Shown here piece after piece: positions 34,752-46,600 of a stretch of DNA of 64,000 bases. Origin of the DNA: JAGVPT01 sp963827085. Lineage in GTDB: Bacteria; Bacteroidota; Ignavibacteria; UBA10030; UBA8401. The stretch spans positions 248,001 through 312,000 of the forward strand of contig CAWGZY010000005.1 in assembly GCA_963827085.1 (NCBI GenBank), given 5' to 3'. A model generated the notes under the pieces. It was not told where the DNA came from. It saw nothing but the letters and a program-made list of their open reading frames with translations, and searched no databases. A program made the translations under genes and the position numbers. The stretch's first letter is position 1; the number at the start of each line of letters is the position of its first letter.

Positions 34752-37334
34752 ATGACCCGTATTCTCATTAACATTAAAGAACGAGTGCGAGGAACGGCCG
34801 TGAAGCTGAGGGGCAGTGCAGTGTGGATACGGAAAAAGAGGCAATCAATTTCATTGCCGATTATTCTTTTTTTTCTCCTTCTCGTAGCGGTGATAGTCGT
34901 TGCTGTCGTTGTATATTATCGTGATCAGGAAGCACGAATCATCAAAGAGCGCGGATCAGATCTTAATGCCGTCGCTGAACTCAAAGTCAGGCAGATCGTC
35001 CGTTGGCGCATTGAGCGTGAAGGAGATGGAATGATGATTGCACACAATGTTGCCTATGCCCGCCAGGCGAAGGCATACTTTGAGAACAGATGTCCGAAGA
35101 ATGAACTTCTCCGCTGGATTGAGGTGATGTGCACACACGACGGCTATTTGGGTGCGGGACTTTTCGATACTACGGGTGCACTCCGATTATCATATGGCGA
35201 CATCGGAAAAAATATTGGGAATGATGATCGCGCGTTACTATGGGAATCCCAGGTCCGGAAAAAAGTGATACTCTCCGATTTGCATCTTGAAGAAAATATG
35301 GATGAGCCTGTCGCTGATTTGATCATCCCCATTATGGAAATACATTCGAATAATATTTCGGTTGTTGCCGTTTACTTGTTTCGCATAGATCCGGAAACGT
35401 TTCTTTTTCCCCTCATCCAGTCATGGCCGTCGGAAAGCCGCAGTTCGGAAACTCTCTTGATCCGTCGTGAAGGAAAGGACATCGTGTATCTCAACGAACT
35501 TCGTTTCGCACCAAGATCGGCCCTTCGACTGCGAATACCGGCGTCGACAGAGAAGCTGCCTTCGGCGATGGCAGCAGGCGGCTTTGATGAGTCTATTGCG
35601 GGCATCGATTATCGGGGAGTCCCGGTTCTCGCTTTGATAAAAAGAATTCCCGACTCCCCCTGGTATCTTGTCGCCAAAGTAGACCGGGAAGAGATCGATG
35701 AATCTCTGTACCAGCAAGCCTGGATGGACGGTGTAGTCGGCGGCCTCCTTATACTTGCCACGATGGCAAGCATTGGGTTTTGGTGGAGGCACCAGCGGGT
35801 TCGGTTTTTCCGGTCGCAGTTAGTGGCAGAGCAGGAACGGCGTGCCCTCGTACAGCATTTTGAGTATCTCGTCCGTTTTGCGAACGACATTATTATCCTT
35901 GCCGACAAAGAATTGAGGATCGTTGAAGTGAACGACAGGGCGATTGAAGCGTACGGCTACCGGCGCGACGAGCTCATCGGCTCGAAGGTTGTCAATCTGG
36001 AATCGGATGAATCGGCGGAACATTTTTTAGAACAGCTCAGGTTGCTCAACCTGTACCGCGGAGGGACGTACGAATCGGTTCATCGAAAAAAAGATGGAAC
36101 AACATTTCCCGTCGAGGTGAGTGCACGGGTCATCACGATGGAAGGAACGGTATTCTACCAGACTATCTCGCGTGATATTACAGAACGGAAGAAATCCGAA
36201 GCAACTCTGCGCGAACGGGAATTCTGGGTAAAAGAATCTCAGCGTGTCGGACATATCGGCTCGTACGCTTTTGATTTCGTGAAGGGGACGTGGACAAGCT
36301 CCGAAGTGCTGGACGAGATATTCGGAATTGACGGCGAAAAAGACCGGACCATCACCGGATGGTTGAATCTTGTACACCCCGATCACAAGGAAGAGATGTT
36401 GCGATACTTTTCCAACGATGTCATTGCGGCGGCAAAACCTTTTAACCGCGAATACAAGATTGTAAGGCGGAACGACGGAGTTGGACGATGGGTGTGGGGA
36501 AGAGGAGAACTGGGTTTCGACCAGACCGGTCTTCTTATCACCATGGTTGGGACAATTCAGGATGTCACAGAGCGAAAGGAAGCCGATGATGAGATCCGGC
36601 GGCTCAATGGAGAACTTGAGCAACGTGTGCAGCAGCGGACGGCGCAATTGGAGGCAGCAAACCATGAGCTGGAAGCATTTTCTTATTCGGTTTCTCACGA
36701 TCTCCGTGCCCCGTTGCGGGGCATTGACGGGTGGAGCCTTGCCCTGGCTGAAGATTTCGAATCTTCTCTCGATGTGAAAGCCAACGAGTATATCGGAAGG
36801 ATTCGTAACGAAGCGCAGAAGATGGGGGCGTTAATTGATGACCTGCTTCAGCTCTCAAGGGTGGCGCGCGCCGAAATCACGTTCAAGTCCGTAAACCTTT
36901 CTGCTCTCGTTCGGTCGATTGCCGCGCGCATGCAGGAACTCCATCAAGGCCGGCACATCCAGTTTATCATCGAGGACGGATTGATCGCCGAAGGAGATTC
37001 TCAACTTCTCGAAATAGCGCTGACAAACCTTCTGGACAATGCGTCAAAGTTTACCTCGCGCCACGTCGACGCAAAAGTTGAATTTGGAAAGAATGACTCG
37101 AACGGGAGAACCGTTTATTTTGTCCGCGACAACGGCGTAGGGTTCGACATGGCCCATGCGGAAAAAATGTTTGGAGCGTTTCAGCGTATGCATGCGACGT
37201 CCGAATTCCCCGGCACCGGGGTCGGGCTCGCCATCGTGCAGCGCATCATTCGGCGCCACGAGGGAAAAGTCTGGGCTGAGGCAGCAGTCGAACGCGGCGC
37301 GACTTTTTTCTTCACACTGCGGGAGGTACTATGA
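34752..37334 (+). CDS. Membrane sensor histidine kinase, periplasmic sensor plus two PAS domains
   Basis: 860 residues. TM1 is about 36-57 (SLPIILFFLLLVAVIVVAVV) and TM2 about 325-345 (GVVGGLLILATMASIGFWW), flanking a periplasmic Cache-like region of about 265 residues. PAS 1 is about 370-490 (FANDIIILADKELRIVEVND) and PAS 2 about 495-620 (PAS_3-like, HIGSYAFDFVKGTWTSSEVL). HisKA is the bacteriophytochrome-like type: LEAFSYSVSHDLRAPLRGID. HATPase has LTNLLDNASKFTSR and GTGVGLAIVQRIIRRHEGKV. It overlaps the next response regulator by 4 bases (ATGA), a strong sign of a pair. Confidence 0.91.
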   Translation: MTRILINIKERVRGTAVKLRGSAVWIRKKRQSISLPIILFFLLLVAVIVVAVVVYYRDQEARIIKERGSDLNAVAELKVRQIVRWRIEREGDGMMIAHNVAYARQAKAYFENRCPKNELLRWIEVMCTHDGYLGAGLFDTTGALRLSYGDIGKNIGNDDRALLWESQVRKKVILSDLHLEENMDEPVADLIIPIMEIHSNNISVVAVYLFRIDPETFLFPLIQSWPSESRSSETLLIRREGKDIVYLNELRFAPRSALRLRIPASTEKLPSAMAAGGFDESIAGIDYRGVPVLALIKRIPDSPWYLVAKVDREEIDESLYQQAWMDGVVGGLLILATMASIGFWWRHQRVRFFRSQLVAEQERRALVQHFEYLVRFANDIIILADKELRIVEVNDRAIEAYGYRRDELIGSKVVNLESDESAEHFLEQLRLLNLYRGGTYESVHRKKDGTTFPVEVSARVITMEGTVFYQTISRDITERKKSEATLREREFWVKESQRVGHIGSYAFDFVKGTWTSSEVLDEIFGIDGEKDRTITGWLNLVHPDHKEEMLRYFSNDVIAAAKPFNREYKIVRRNDGVGRWVWGRGELGFDQTGLLITMVGTIQDVTERKEADDEIRRLNGELEQRVQQRTAQLEAANHELEAFSYSVSHDLRAPLRGIDGWSLALAEDFESSLDVKANEYIGRIRNEAQKMGALIDDLLQLSRVARAEITFKSVNLSALVRSIAARMQELHQGRHIQFIIEDGLIAEGDSQLLEIALTNLLDNASKFTSRHVDAKVEFGKNDSNGRTVYFVRDNGVGFDMAHAEKMFGAFQRMHATSEFPGTGVGLAIVQRIIRRHEGKVWAEAAVERGATFFFTLREVL

Positions 37335-37771
37335 AATCCAAAACGATATTGCTTGTTGAGGACAATCCAAGCGACATTGAATTGACAAAGAGGGCATTTG
37401 AAAAGGGGCGCATCACCAACGAATTAATCGTCGCGGAAGACGGCCAGGAAGCTCTGGACTACCTTTTTTGTGCCGGTAAGCACACAGGACGTTCGTCAAC
37501 GGACATGCCTACGTTGATTCTCTTGGACCTCAAGCTGCCGAAAGTAGACGGGCTCGAAGTCCTTCGGCGCGTCCGGAGTTCGGAGACAACGAGACGACTT
37601 CCGATTGTTGTTCTCACCTCTTCCAGAGAAGAACACGATCTGGCGACGAGTTACGACCTAGGGGTGAATAGCTACATCAGAAAGCCTGTCGACTTCCATC
37701 AATTTGCAGACGCCATTAAGCATCTTGGATTGTACTGGCTTGTCATCAATGAACCGCCACCAATCGTTTGA
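37331..37771 (+). CDS. Single-domain response regulator (Rcp1-like)
   Basis: 146 residues, receiver only. LVEDNPSDIELTKRAFEKG carries the acidic pocket, LILLDLKLPKVDGLEVLRRV the phosphoacceptor Asp, VVLTSSREEHD the Thr/Ser switch, and SYIRKPVDFHQF the Lys. The insertion ALDYLFCAGKHTGRSS before the Asp strand is typical of the Rcp1 group, which works with phytochrome-like kinases. That matches the kinase type directly upstream. With no output domain it probably relays phosphate or controls a protein target. It overlaps the next gene's region by a few bases. Confidence 0.93.
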   Translation: MKSKTILLVEDNPSDIELTKRAFEKGRITNELIVAEDGQEALDYLFCAGKHTGRSSTDMPTLILLDLKLPKVDGLEVLRRVRSSETTRRLPIVVLTSSREEHDLATSYDLGVNSYIRKPVDFHQFADAIKHLGLYWLVINEPPPIV

Positions 37772-37779
37772 GGTTTTGC

Positions 37780-40476
37780 ATGGATAATCACCTTCGAGTT
37801 TTGATGGTCGAAGATTCTGAGAGCGATGCTGCGTTGATCGTGCGACAGCTCCAGAAAGCAAATTACATTGTCGAGTATGAGAGAGTGGAAACATCGAATC
37901 GGATGGAGGCTGCCCTGGCCGACCGGTCATGGGATTTCATCTTCTCCGATTATACCATGCCTCAATTCGACGCGTTTTCGGCGTTGAAGATTCTTCAGGA
38001 AACGGGTCAGGACATTCCCTTTATTGTTATCTCGGGGACGATCGGCGAAGAAACTGCAGTCGAAATTATGAGGTCGGGAGCCCACGACTATCTTATGAAA
38101 GATAAGCTGGCGCGTCTTGCTCCTGTGGTGAAACGGGAAATTGACGAAACTCGCGCCCGCAAGGAACGACGGCTTACCGAGAGAGCCCTGCGGGAAAGCG
38201 AAGCGCGAATCCGCGCTTTGGTTGAAACGGCCCGCGACGTAATATTCACGCTCACTCCGGACGGGAAAATCACCACATTGAATCCTTCTTTTCAAGCGTT
38301 AACCGGCTGGCCGACAACGGAATGGATAGGGAGACCATTTGAGGGTTTGTTGGTCCCGGAGGATGTTCCGAAGGCTCTCGAACGCATTAGGAAAATTATT
38401 GCCGGGGAGCCAGGCAGAGTTACTGAATTGCGCATTCAGACAAAGGACCGGGGCGTGATACATACCGAACTTATTACGACACAACATCTTCAGAACGGAG
38501 AGCTCATCGAGCTGCTCGGTATTGCCCGCGATATTACCGAGCGAAAAGAGGTAGAATATACATTGCAAAATAAGGAAGCCTTGCTCTCCGATGCGATGAG
38601 AATTGCCCGTCTGGGTCCATGGAGCCACGATTTGGCGACAGATACATTCACGTTCAACGATCACTTCTATGCGATTTATCGAACAACGGCGGAACAAGTC
38701 GGAGGGTACACGATGTCTTCAGCCGAATACATTCGACGGTTCGTTCATCCGGACGATGCCGCGATTGTGGGCGCTGAGATTCGAAAGTCCGTTGAGAACC
38801 CCGACTCGCTGCTGAGCCATCGCCTGGAACATCGAATGCTCTACGCCGACGGCGAGATCGGGTATCTCGATGTAACCATTTTTGTCGTCAAAGACGAGAA
38901 GGGGCGCACCATCAGGACACGCGGAGTAAATCAGGATATTACTGAGCGGAAAAAAAGCGAAGAGCAGCTGCGTCAAAGCGAGGAGCGCTACCGTCAATTC
39001 TTCGAGGATGATCTGACGGGCGATTTTATCAGCACTGTCGACGGAAGAATTCTCTCCTGCAACCCGGCATTTGCGCGTATTTACGGTTTTGACTCGGTAG
39101 AAGAAGCAATGCAAATGAGCACAGAATCCTTCTACCTTACGAGGCAGGACCGTGAGAATTTTCTTAATCTCATCCGTGAAAAAAGAAAGCTGGAGTACTA
39201 TGAGGAAGTGGCGAAGAAAAAAGACGGGAAAACGATTTATCTCGTTTCGAATGAGATCGGTATCTTCAACGAGCGCGACGAACTAGTACAGATAAAAGGG
39301 TATATCTTCGACGATACCGAACGTCGATTACTCGAAGATCAGTTACGCCAATCGCAAAAAATGGAAAGCATCGGTACGCTGGCTGGAGGTATCGCACACG
39401 ACTTTAACAACATTCTCAACAACATCCTTGGTTTTGTCATGCAATTGAAGAAATATTCTACTGACCCGGTGAAGGTTATGAAATATGGAGAAACGATAGA
39501 AAAATCTGCGACGCGCGGAGCGGAATTGTCGGCACACCTTCTCTCCGTCTCGCGGAGGAAGAAACGAGAGGAAACTGAGTTCGACATCGGCTTACTCATC
39601 AATGAGGTCGCGAACCTCTGCACCGAGACATTTCCACGGTCTGTTTCTATCACAAAAATTCTTGGAGACGAACTCTTCCTGCTCAAAGGAGATCGCGGAT
39701 CGTTGTACCAGGTGCTGCTGAACCTGACGGTCAACGCCCGAGACGCCATGCCCAATGGCGGAACCCTCACGATCGCAGTCCAGAACCGTCTTGTCGGCCG
39801 GGATGTGATCCCGAGGCTTCTTCCGCCCGACTCGTCGCGCTGTATCGAAATCAAAGTCTCGGACACGGGAAGCGGAATGTCGGAAGCCGTCCGCGAGAAG
39901 ATTTTCGACCCGTTTTTTACGACGAAAGAACAGGGAAAAGGAACGGGACTCGGATTATCGATCGTCTATAATGTTGTCAAAGAACACCATGGTACGATTC
40001 TCGTTGAAAGCGAAGAGGGTGCAGGGAGCGTCTTTAAGGTTTATCTGCCGGCTCTCGAACCGGCCCCCGTCCACGATTCGTGTTCCGAGGCTGATCTTGC
40101 ATCACAAGGGAAGCTCGTTCTTTTGGTCGACGATGAAGAAATGATGCAGGAGTTAGGAAAAGAGTTGCTGGAAGACAGCGGGTACACAGTTCTTATCGCG
40201 AGAGACGGCGTCGAAGCGGTCGACCTGTACCGCGAACGTGGAAAAGAGATCTCGCTGGTCATCCTTGACCTGGTGATGCCGAGAATGGACGGGGGACAAA
40301 CGTATATGGAATTGAAGAAGCTGAATAACAATGTAAAGGCATTTTTCTGTTCAGGCTTCACATCGGATAAAGTGATTACACAGCTTTTGGAAGAAGAACA
40401 TCTGCAGGCGATAAAAAAACCGTTCCATCCGACTGATTTCATAAGAATGGTGCAATCAACCTTGCGTGGAGGGTGA
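37780..40476 (+). CDS. Hybrid histidine kinase, REC-PAS-PAS-PAS-HisKA-HATPase-REC
   Basis: 898 residues from the ATG at 37780, which has TGAGG six bases upstream; a TTG at 37768 is the longer option. N-terminal receiver about 1-120 (MVEDSESDAALIVRQLQ, IFSDYTMPQFDAFSAL). PAS domains are at about 140-265, 275-390 and 395-515, each ending in a DITERK-like or DDTERR segment. The kinase core has SIGTLAGGIAHDFNNILNNI (His near 539) and GKGTGLGLSIVYNVVKEHHG. The C-terminal receiver (about 780-895) has LLVDDEEMMQELGKELL and LVILDLVMPRMDGGQT. It is soluble. Receivers at both ends suit a phosphorelay with the single-domain regulator encoded upstream. Confidence 0.92.
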   Translation: MDNHLRVLMVEDSESDAALIVRQLQKANYIVEYERVETSNRMEAALADRSWDFIFSDYTMPQFDAFSALKILQETGQDIPFIVISGTIGEETAVEIMRSGAHDYLMKDKLARLAPVVKREIDETRARKERRLTERALRESEARIRALVETARDVIFTLTPDGKITTLNPSFQALTGWPTTEWIGRPFEGLLVPEDVPKALERIRKIIAGEPGRVTELRIQTKDRGVIHTELITTQHLQNGELIELLGIARDITERKEVEYTLQNKEALLSDAMRIARLGPWSHDLATDTFTFNDHFYAIYRTTAEQVGGYTMSSAEYIRRFVHPDDAAIVGAEIRKSVENPDSLLSHRLEHRMLYADGEIGYLDVTIFVVKDEKGRTIRTRGVNQDITERKKSEEQLRQSEERYRQFFEDDLTGDFISTVDGRILSCNPAFARIYGFDSVEEAMQMSTESFYLTRQDRENFLNLIREKRKLEYYEEVAKKKDGKTIYLVSNEIGIFNERDELVQIKGYIFDDTERRLLEDQLRQSQKMESIGTLAGGIAHDFNNILNNILGFVMQLKKYSTDPVKVMKYGETIEKSATRGAELSAHLLSVSRRKKREETEFDIGLLINEVANLCTETFPRSVSITKILGDELFLLKGDRGSLYQVLLNLTVNARDAMPNGGTLTIAVQNRLVGRDVIPRLLPPDSSRCIEIKVSDTGSGMSEAVREKIFDPFFTTKEQGKGTGLGLSIVYNVVKEHHGTILVESEEGAGSVFKVYLPALEPAPVHDSCSEADLASQGKLVLLVDDEEMMQELGKELLEDSGYTVLIARDGVEAVDLYRERGKEISLVILDLVMPRMDGGQTYMELKKLNNNVKAFFCSGFTSDKVITQLLEEEHLQAIKKPFHPTDFIRMVQSTLRGG

Positions 40477-40669
40477 AAAAAAGTTGGACTTAGCTTTGTA
40501 GAACTCCGTGAATATCTGTGCCCATCTGTGTTCCCGAAATACTCTTCACAGGGTTTTTCGGCTGGATATCAATCGACGCACCATGAGCGGAATGACTCCT
40601 TGTTGTTATGTCTCTCCCGAATTCTTGGGATTGAAATGCACACGCTGTAGTTCGTGAAAGAAGAAAATC

Positions 40670-43600
40670 ATGGAACCCGCATCGGAAACCGGCGCATCCT
40701 TCTTTATTCGTTCCTCCTTGCGCCGTGATTATGGCAAGGTCCTCGTCATTGCACTGGCCTATTTTGCGGCTCATAGAATTGCATTTTTCTTTCCGGATGC
40801 AGCGGAGGCCATCATGGTAGTTTGGCCTGCCGGCGGAATTGGTCTGGCTGCTTTCCTTTTGATCCCTCGTCGGTTATGGCCTGGTCTAACTCTTGCTTTA
40901 TTTATTTCCGGCGTTATGGCAGACGTTCTTCTGGGGGGCCGTTCCATTGTGACCGGGATCGGCTACATGACAGGAAATATGGCCGAATCGATTGGCTGCG
41001 CTTGGCTCATCATTCGCTCGACCGGAGATTTTATGAAATTCACGCGTGTGAGAGAAGTACTGGCACTCATCGCCGGCGCAGTATTGGTAAATGCGATGAG
41101 TTCTTGTATCGGCGCGGCCACATCGGTATTAACCCGGGGAGCTTCTTTTGTGGAGGAGTGGCAATCCTGGTACATTGCGGACGGTCTCGGTCTTCTCGTC
41201 ATCGGGCCATTGATCGTCGTCTGGATGAGCAAAGGTACGAATTCAACCCCTGATGTACGCTCGAAAAAAGTCGTCGAGTTTTTGGCCTGTATGATTGTCT
41301 GGTCATTTTTTTCCCTAATAGTTTTTTATCCATTGGATGCCACGGCGGGAATTTACCCTCATCCATATATATTGGTTGCCTTGCTGGCGTGGCCTGCTAT
41401 TCGATTAGGCCAGCGGGGAGTGACCACAGCTCTCGTGCTTTTGTTCGCTATTGCAATTCTTAGTCCGGTGAATGTTGATAGGTTCCAATTCTGGAGAGGC
41501 ATGGATCCAAGTTCTTATTCAGATCACCGGTTATTAGAACTGCAGCTTTTTCTGGGATTTTTGGCAGTTGTCGGTTATCTGATGGCAGCCGGTTACTCAG
41601 GTCAAGAGAGAGCCAAGGAGGCGCTGACAAAGAACATTCGCCAATACGACGATCTGACATCACACATTTCAGTCGGTATCTATCTCATCCGCAGCACTCC
41701 CGATGGCGCAATGAAATTCGAATATGTGAGTCCTAGAATCGCTCAGATGCTCAATGTAAGCGTGACCAGTATTTTGGCGGATGCTAACGCTGCGTTCCGG
41801 CCGATTCACCCGGATGATTTGCCCGCTCTGAGAGAGTTGAATCGGCGGCACATTCGGGAGTGTCTGCCTTTTGATTGGGAGGGGCGCGCGTTGGTCAACG
41901 GCGAAGTATTGTGGCTGCACATCGCATCCACGCCGGAAGCGATGGATGATGGCGCCATATTGTGGCACGGCATTGTTGACGACATCACGGAACGCGTTCG
42001 AGAGAACAATCAGCTTCAATCGTCTGAAGAGCGATTTCGTGCCATCTGGGAAAAATCCTTTGACGGCATGCGGTTGACAGACAACAACGGAATCATGGTG
42101 ATGGTGAATGCTGTTTTTTGTGAGCAAGTAGGTAAGACTCGCGATGAACTTGAAGATCGCCCACTTGATGTGATGTACGATTCCGGAAACGGCAAACGCA
42201 TCCTGGCGGCGACGATCGACCGATTCCGCAACAAGACTGTAGTGCCTCATTTTGAACGTCAACTGACACTCTGGAACGGACGAAAGGTCTGGTTTGAGCT
42301 TTCCAACTCGATCGTAGAATTGGGATCCGGATCGCAATTCCTGTTGAGCATCTTCAGAGATGTTACAGCACGGAAGCTTGCAGAGGAGGCGTTAAAGGCA
42401 AGCGAGGAAAAGTTGAAGACTCTTATCAACACCATGTCCGAAGGCATGGCTCTCAATGAAATTCTTTGCAATGATCGAGGGGAAATAATAGACTATCGAA
42501 TTGTGGAGGTGAATGAAGCCTTTTATCGGGTAGCTGATATTCAGCCGGGGCAGGTGCTGGGGAGTCGTGCGACAGAACTCTATCAGATGTCTCCGGATTT
42601 CATCAGAGCTTTTTGGGAATCTCACAAAGACAAAAAAGAGATCCAACACACGGAGATGGTCAGCCCAATCAACAATAAGCGTTATTCCGTTTGGACATCT
42701 CCTATTGTCAATAATAAATTTGTCACCTCTTTTGTCGACATTACCGAACATAAGCTTGCGGAAGAAGCCTTGCGAGCGAGTGAAGAACGGTACGAGAGAA
42801 TCACGAAGGCTATCACCGACTATATTTATACGGTGCGGGTGGTAGACGGGCGCGTTGTGAAGACTTCGCATGGCCTGGGATGCCTCACCGTTACAGGCTA
42901 CCAGCCGGACGAATTCGTCAACGATCCCTACCTGTGGGTCAATATGGTGGTGCCTGAGGATCGGCCCAATGTGGAAGAACAGGCGCAGCGGATTCTGGCC
43001 GGCGAAAACCCGCTGCCGATTGAACATCGCATTGTTCACAAAAATGGAACCGTGCGATGGGTGAGGAATACTTTCGTTCTTCATCGCGATCAAAACGGCG
43101 CCATCGCATCGTATGACGGCTTGATTCAGGACATCAGCGAACAAAAGCGAACTGAGCAGCTTCTTGCCGATGAACTGAATTATAGTCAGACAATTTTCGA
43201 AGCATCGCCCATCGGCATTATTACCTACAAGGATACCGGTGAAACGATTTCTGCAAACAGTGCGGCGGCGGCGATGGTGGGTGCAACAATTAAACAGTTG
43301 CGCGCTCAAAACTTTCGGGAAATAAAGTCCTGGAAAGAATCCGGTCTTTTCGAGACTGCGAACGCCGCCCTCGCATCGGGCAATGAAAAAGGCATCGAAT
43401 TTCACCTCATATCCACGTTTGGCAATGAGCTGTGGATGTCCGCCCGTTTAGTCCCGTTCATCCACCAAGGCCGGCAGGAACTCCTGACGCTTTTATCCGA
43501 TATCACGGAGCGCAAGCAGTCGGAAGAAATGCTTAAGCGGTACCGGCTTCTGTCGGAGAACACGCGCGACATCATCCTGTATATTCGCGCGAGCGATCTG

Positions 43601-46600
43601 CAGATTCTCGAAGCCAACAATGCGGCTTTACATGCCTATGGCTACAGCCGTGAAGAATTGCTGACGAAATCCCTCCGGGATTTGCGAGATCCCGAAACAT
43701 TGGACGATATTGCGAGACAACTTGATACTGCGGCTCAGGAAGGAATATTGTTTGAGAGCCTTCACCGGCGCCGGGACGGCTCCACGTTTCCGGTCGAAGT
43801 GAGTTCACGCGGCATGACACACGGTAATGACCGCATTCTGCTCAGCATCATCCGCGACATCAGCGGGCGCAAGCAAGAGGAGGCAAAAGCAGCCCAACTT
43901 GTTGCTATCGTCGAATCATCGGACGACGTCATTATGAGCAAGACCCTGGATGGTGTCATTACGAGCTGGAACGGCGGTGCTGAGAATATTTACGGGTACA
44001 GCGCGAGTGAAATGATAGGCAAGCCGGTCTCCATTCTTCTTCCGCCCGACCGCGCGGACGAAATGGTGAATATTCTTAAAAAAATAAAGTCCGGATCGCG
44101 TTTAGTCCACTACGAAACTGTACGCCAAAAAAAAGACGGACAATGCATCGACATGTCGCTGACTGTTTCGCCCATCAAGGATAAGGAGGGAAATATTATC
44201 GGTGCTTCGACCATCGGACGAGACATTACAGATCGCAAGCGGGTGGAAGAGGCGTTGCGGGAGAGCCAGCTTCGGTATCGTGCGATCATTGAGCAGAGTA
44301 ACGATGGGATCGGCATTTCGGATCTTCAAGGCAGATATGTATTGGTCAATCAGGCGTTTTGTAAAATGACTCGATACTCCGAGGAAGAGCTGCTCAGGAT
44401 GCACGTGATCGATTTGGTTCCAAAGACAACTTCCCTCAAACTCTTTAATCAAGTTGTGAACAGTGCGAAGCTCGAATACCGAGAAACAGAGTTGTTGCGT
44501 AAGGATGGAACCACTTTCGTTGCCTTTATCACGGGTTCGTCAATTCAAGTCGGCAAGAATCGCTTTGTCCAAGGAATCGTACGGGATGTCACCGAGCGCA
44601 AACAGTCGGAAGAAACGATACGGGAGAGCGAGGAACGGTATCGCTCAATCATTCAGGCATCACCCGATAACATCACGATTGCGAATTTGGACGGTCGTAT
44701 CATCATGATTTCACCGATAGCCGTCCCCATGTTCGGGTTTGAACGCGAAGAGCAAGTTCGAGGGCATTCGATCTTCGATTTCATCGTCCCCGAGGATCGG
44801 AACCGTGCATTGTCCAACATTACCCGTAGACTCCAGGGTGCTCTGCCGACTTCGAATGAATATCGTGGATTACGCAATGACGGCAGCACCTTCGACATAG
44901 AAGTGAACAGCGATTTTATTAAAGGGCCTGATGGACAGCCAACCCAAATCGTACTAGTTATCCGCGACGTTACCAAGCGCAAACAAGCAGAAGAGGCATT
45001 GCGCGAGAGCGATGAGAAGTTCCGAGCCCTCTATGAAAACTCACATGATGCGTTGATGATGTGCGCACCGCCTTCGTGGTCGTTCACCTCCTGCAATAAG
45101 TCGACTGTAGAGATGTTCAGGGTAAAGAGCGTCGAGGAGTTCACTTCGTACAGCCAGGCAAACCTGTCACCGGAGCGTCAGCCGGACGGCCGACCTTCGA
45201 AAGAAACATCCATTGAAATGATGGAAACTGCTGCGCATCAGGGCTCTCTTTACTTTGAGTGGACGTATAAAAGGATGAATGGCGAAGAGTTCCCCGCGAC
45301 CGTGCTCCTCACGCGTACTGAATTGAAAGGAAAACTGTTTCTCCAAGCGACGGTCAGGGACGTCACCGAGCGCAAACGAGCGGAACAGCAAATTTCCGAT
45401 GCGCTAGAATACAGTCAAACCATCTTCGGGGCATCACCTATCGGTATCGTCACATTCAAAGAGAGCGGCGAGGTTACCTCCGCAAACAGCGCAGCAGCGA
45501 CGATATTAGGTGGAACGATTGAACAATTGCAGACTCAGAACTTCCGAACACTCAAGTCGATGGAGCATTCAGGGCTCCGGGCGGCGGCCATTGCCGCTCT
45601 TTCATCGGGCCGCGAAAAGGATGTTGAAGTTCATCACGTCAGCACTTTTGGCAAAGATCTTTGGTTGTCGGCGCGCTTTGTCCCATTCTCTCATCAAACT
45701 CAAACGCAACTTTTGCTTCTCATGTCTAACATCACTGAACGAAAAAATGCGGAAGAAGCCCTGCGTCAAGCGCAGAAACTGGAAAGCATCGGAACGCTTG
45801 CAGGAGGCATCGCACACGACTTCAATAATGTGCTCGGGGGAATCATGGGATACGGCGAGATGTCGCTTCAGTACGCCGAAAAAGATTCCAAGCTGGAAAA
45901 GAATCTCCTGAAGGTTCTGAAAGCCACAGACAGGGCGAAGCACCTGATAGAGCAGATCCTCACATTCAGCAGGAAAACCGATTCGCACAAGTCGATCACA
46001 TCTATTCGGCCGATTATCAAGGAAGTTCTGGATTTGCTCAGGGCTTCGATTCCTTCATCGGTTATCATTGAACGGGATTTGAAAAAAAATACGAAGCCGG
46101 TTCTTGCAGACCCTACAAAGATACATGAAGCGCTTCTCAACCTTGCCACCAATGCTGTTCATGCAATGGATCGGAAAGGTACCTTAACGGTTCGGCTTTA
46201 TCCAGAGCGTCTTGAGCGAAAGATCTTCGGTCAAGCCGGCGAGATTGTACCGGGCGAATACACGGTGATAGAAGTTGCCGATACCGGCTGCGGGATGGAT
46301 GCGGCCACCCTCTCAAGAGCATTTGAGCCGTTTTTTACGACAAAAGCTGTGGGTGAAGGGACTGGAATGGGACTGAGCGTCGTTCTTGGCGTGGTTCGGA
46401 CCGTTGGCGGAGATATCCAGGTTCATAGCGAAGTCGGGAAAGGAACTACATTTAAACTCTACCTCCCCGTCGTCGAAGAGTCGCCGTCCGATGCCGACTC
46501 TCATGATTCTACTCTCCAATTGGTTGGTACTGAGCGGATACTTTTTGTTGATGATGAACAGATGCTGATCGAAATGGGCGAAGATATGCTTACCCCGCTG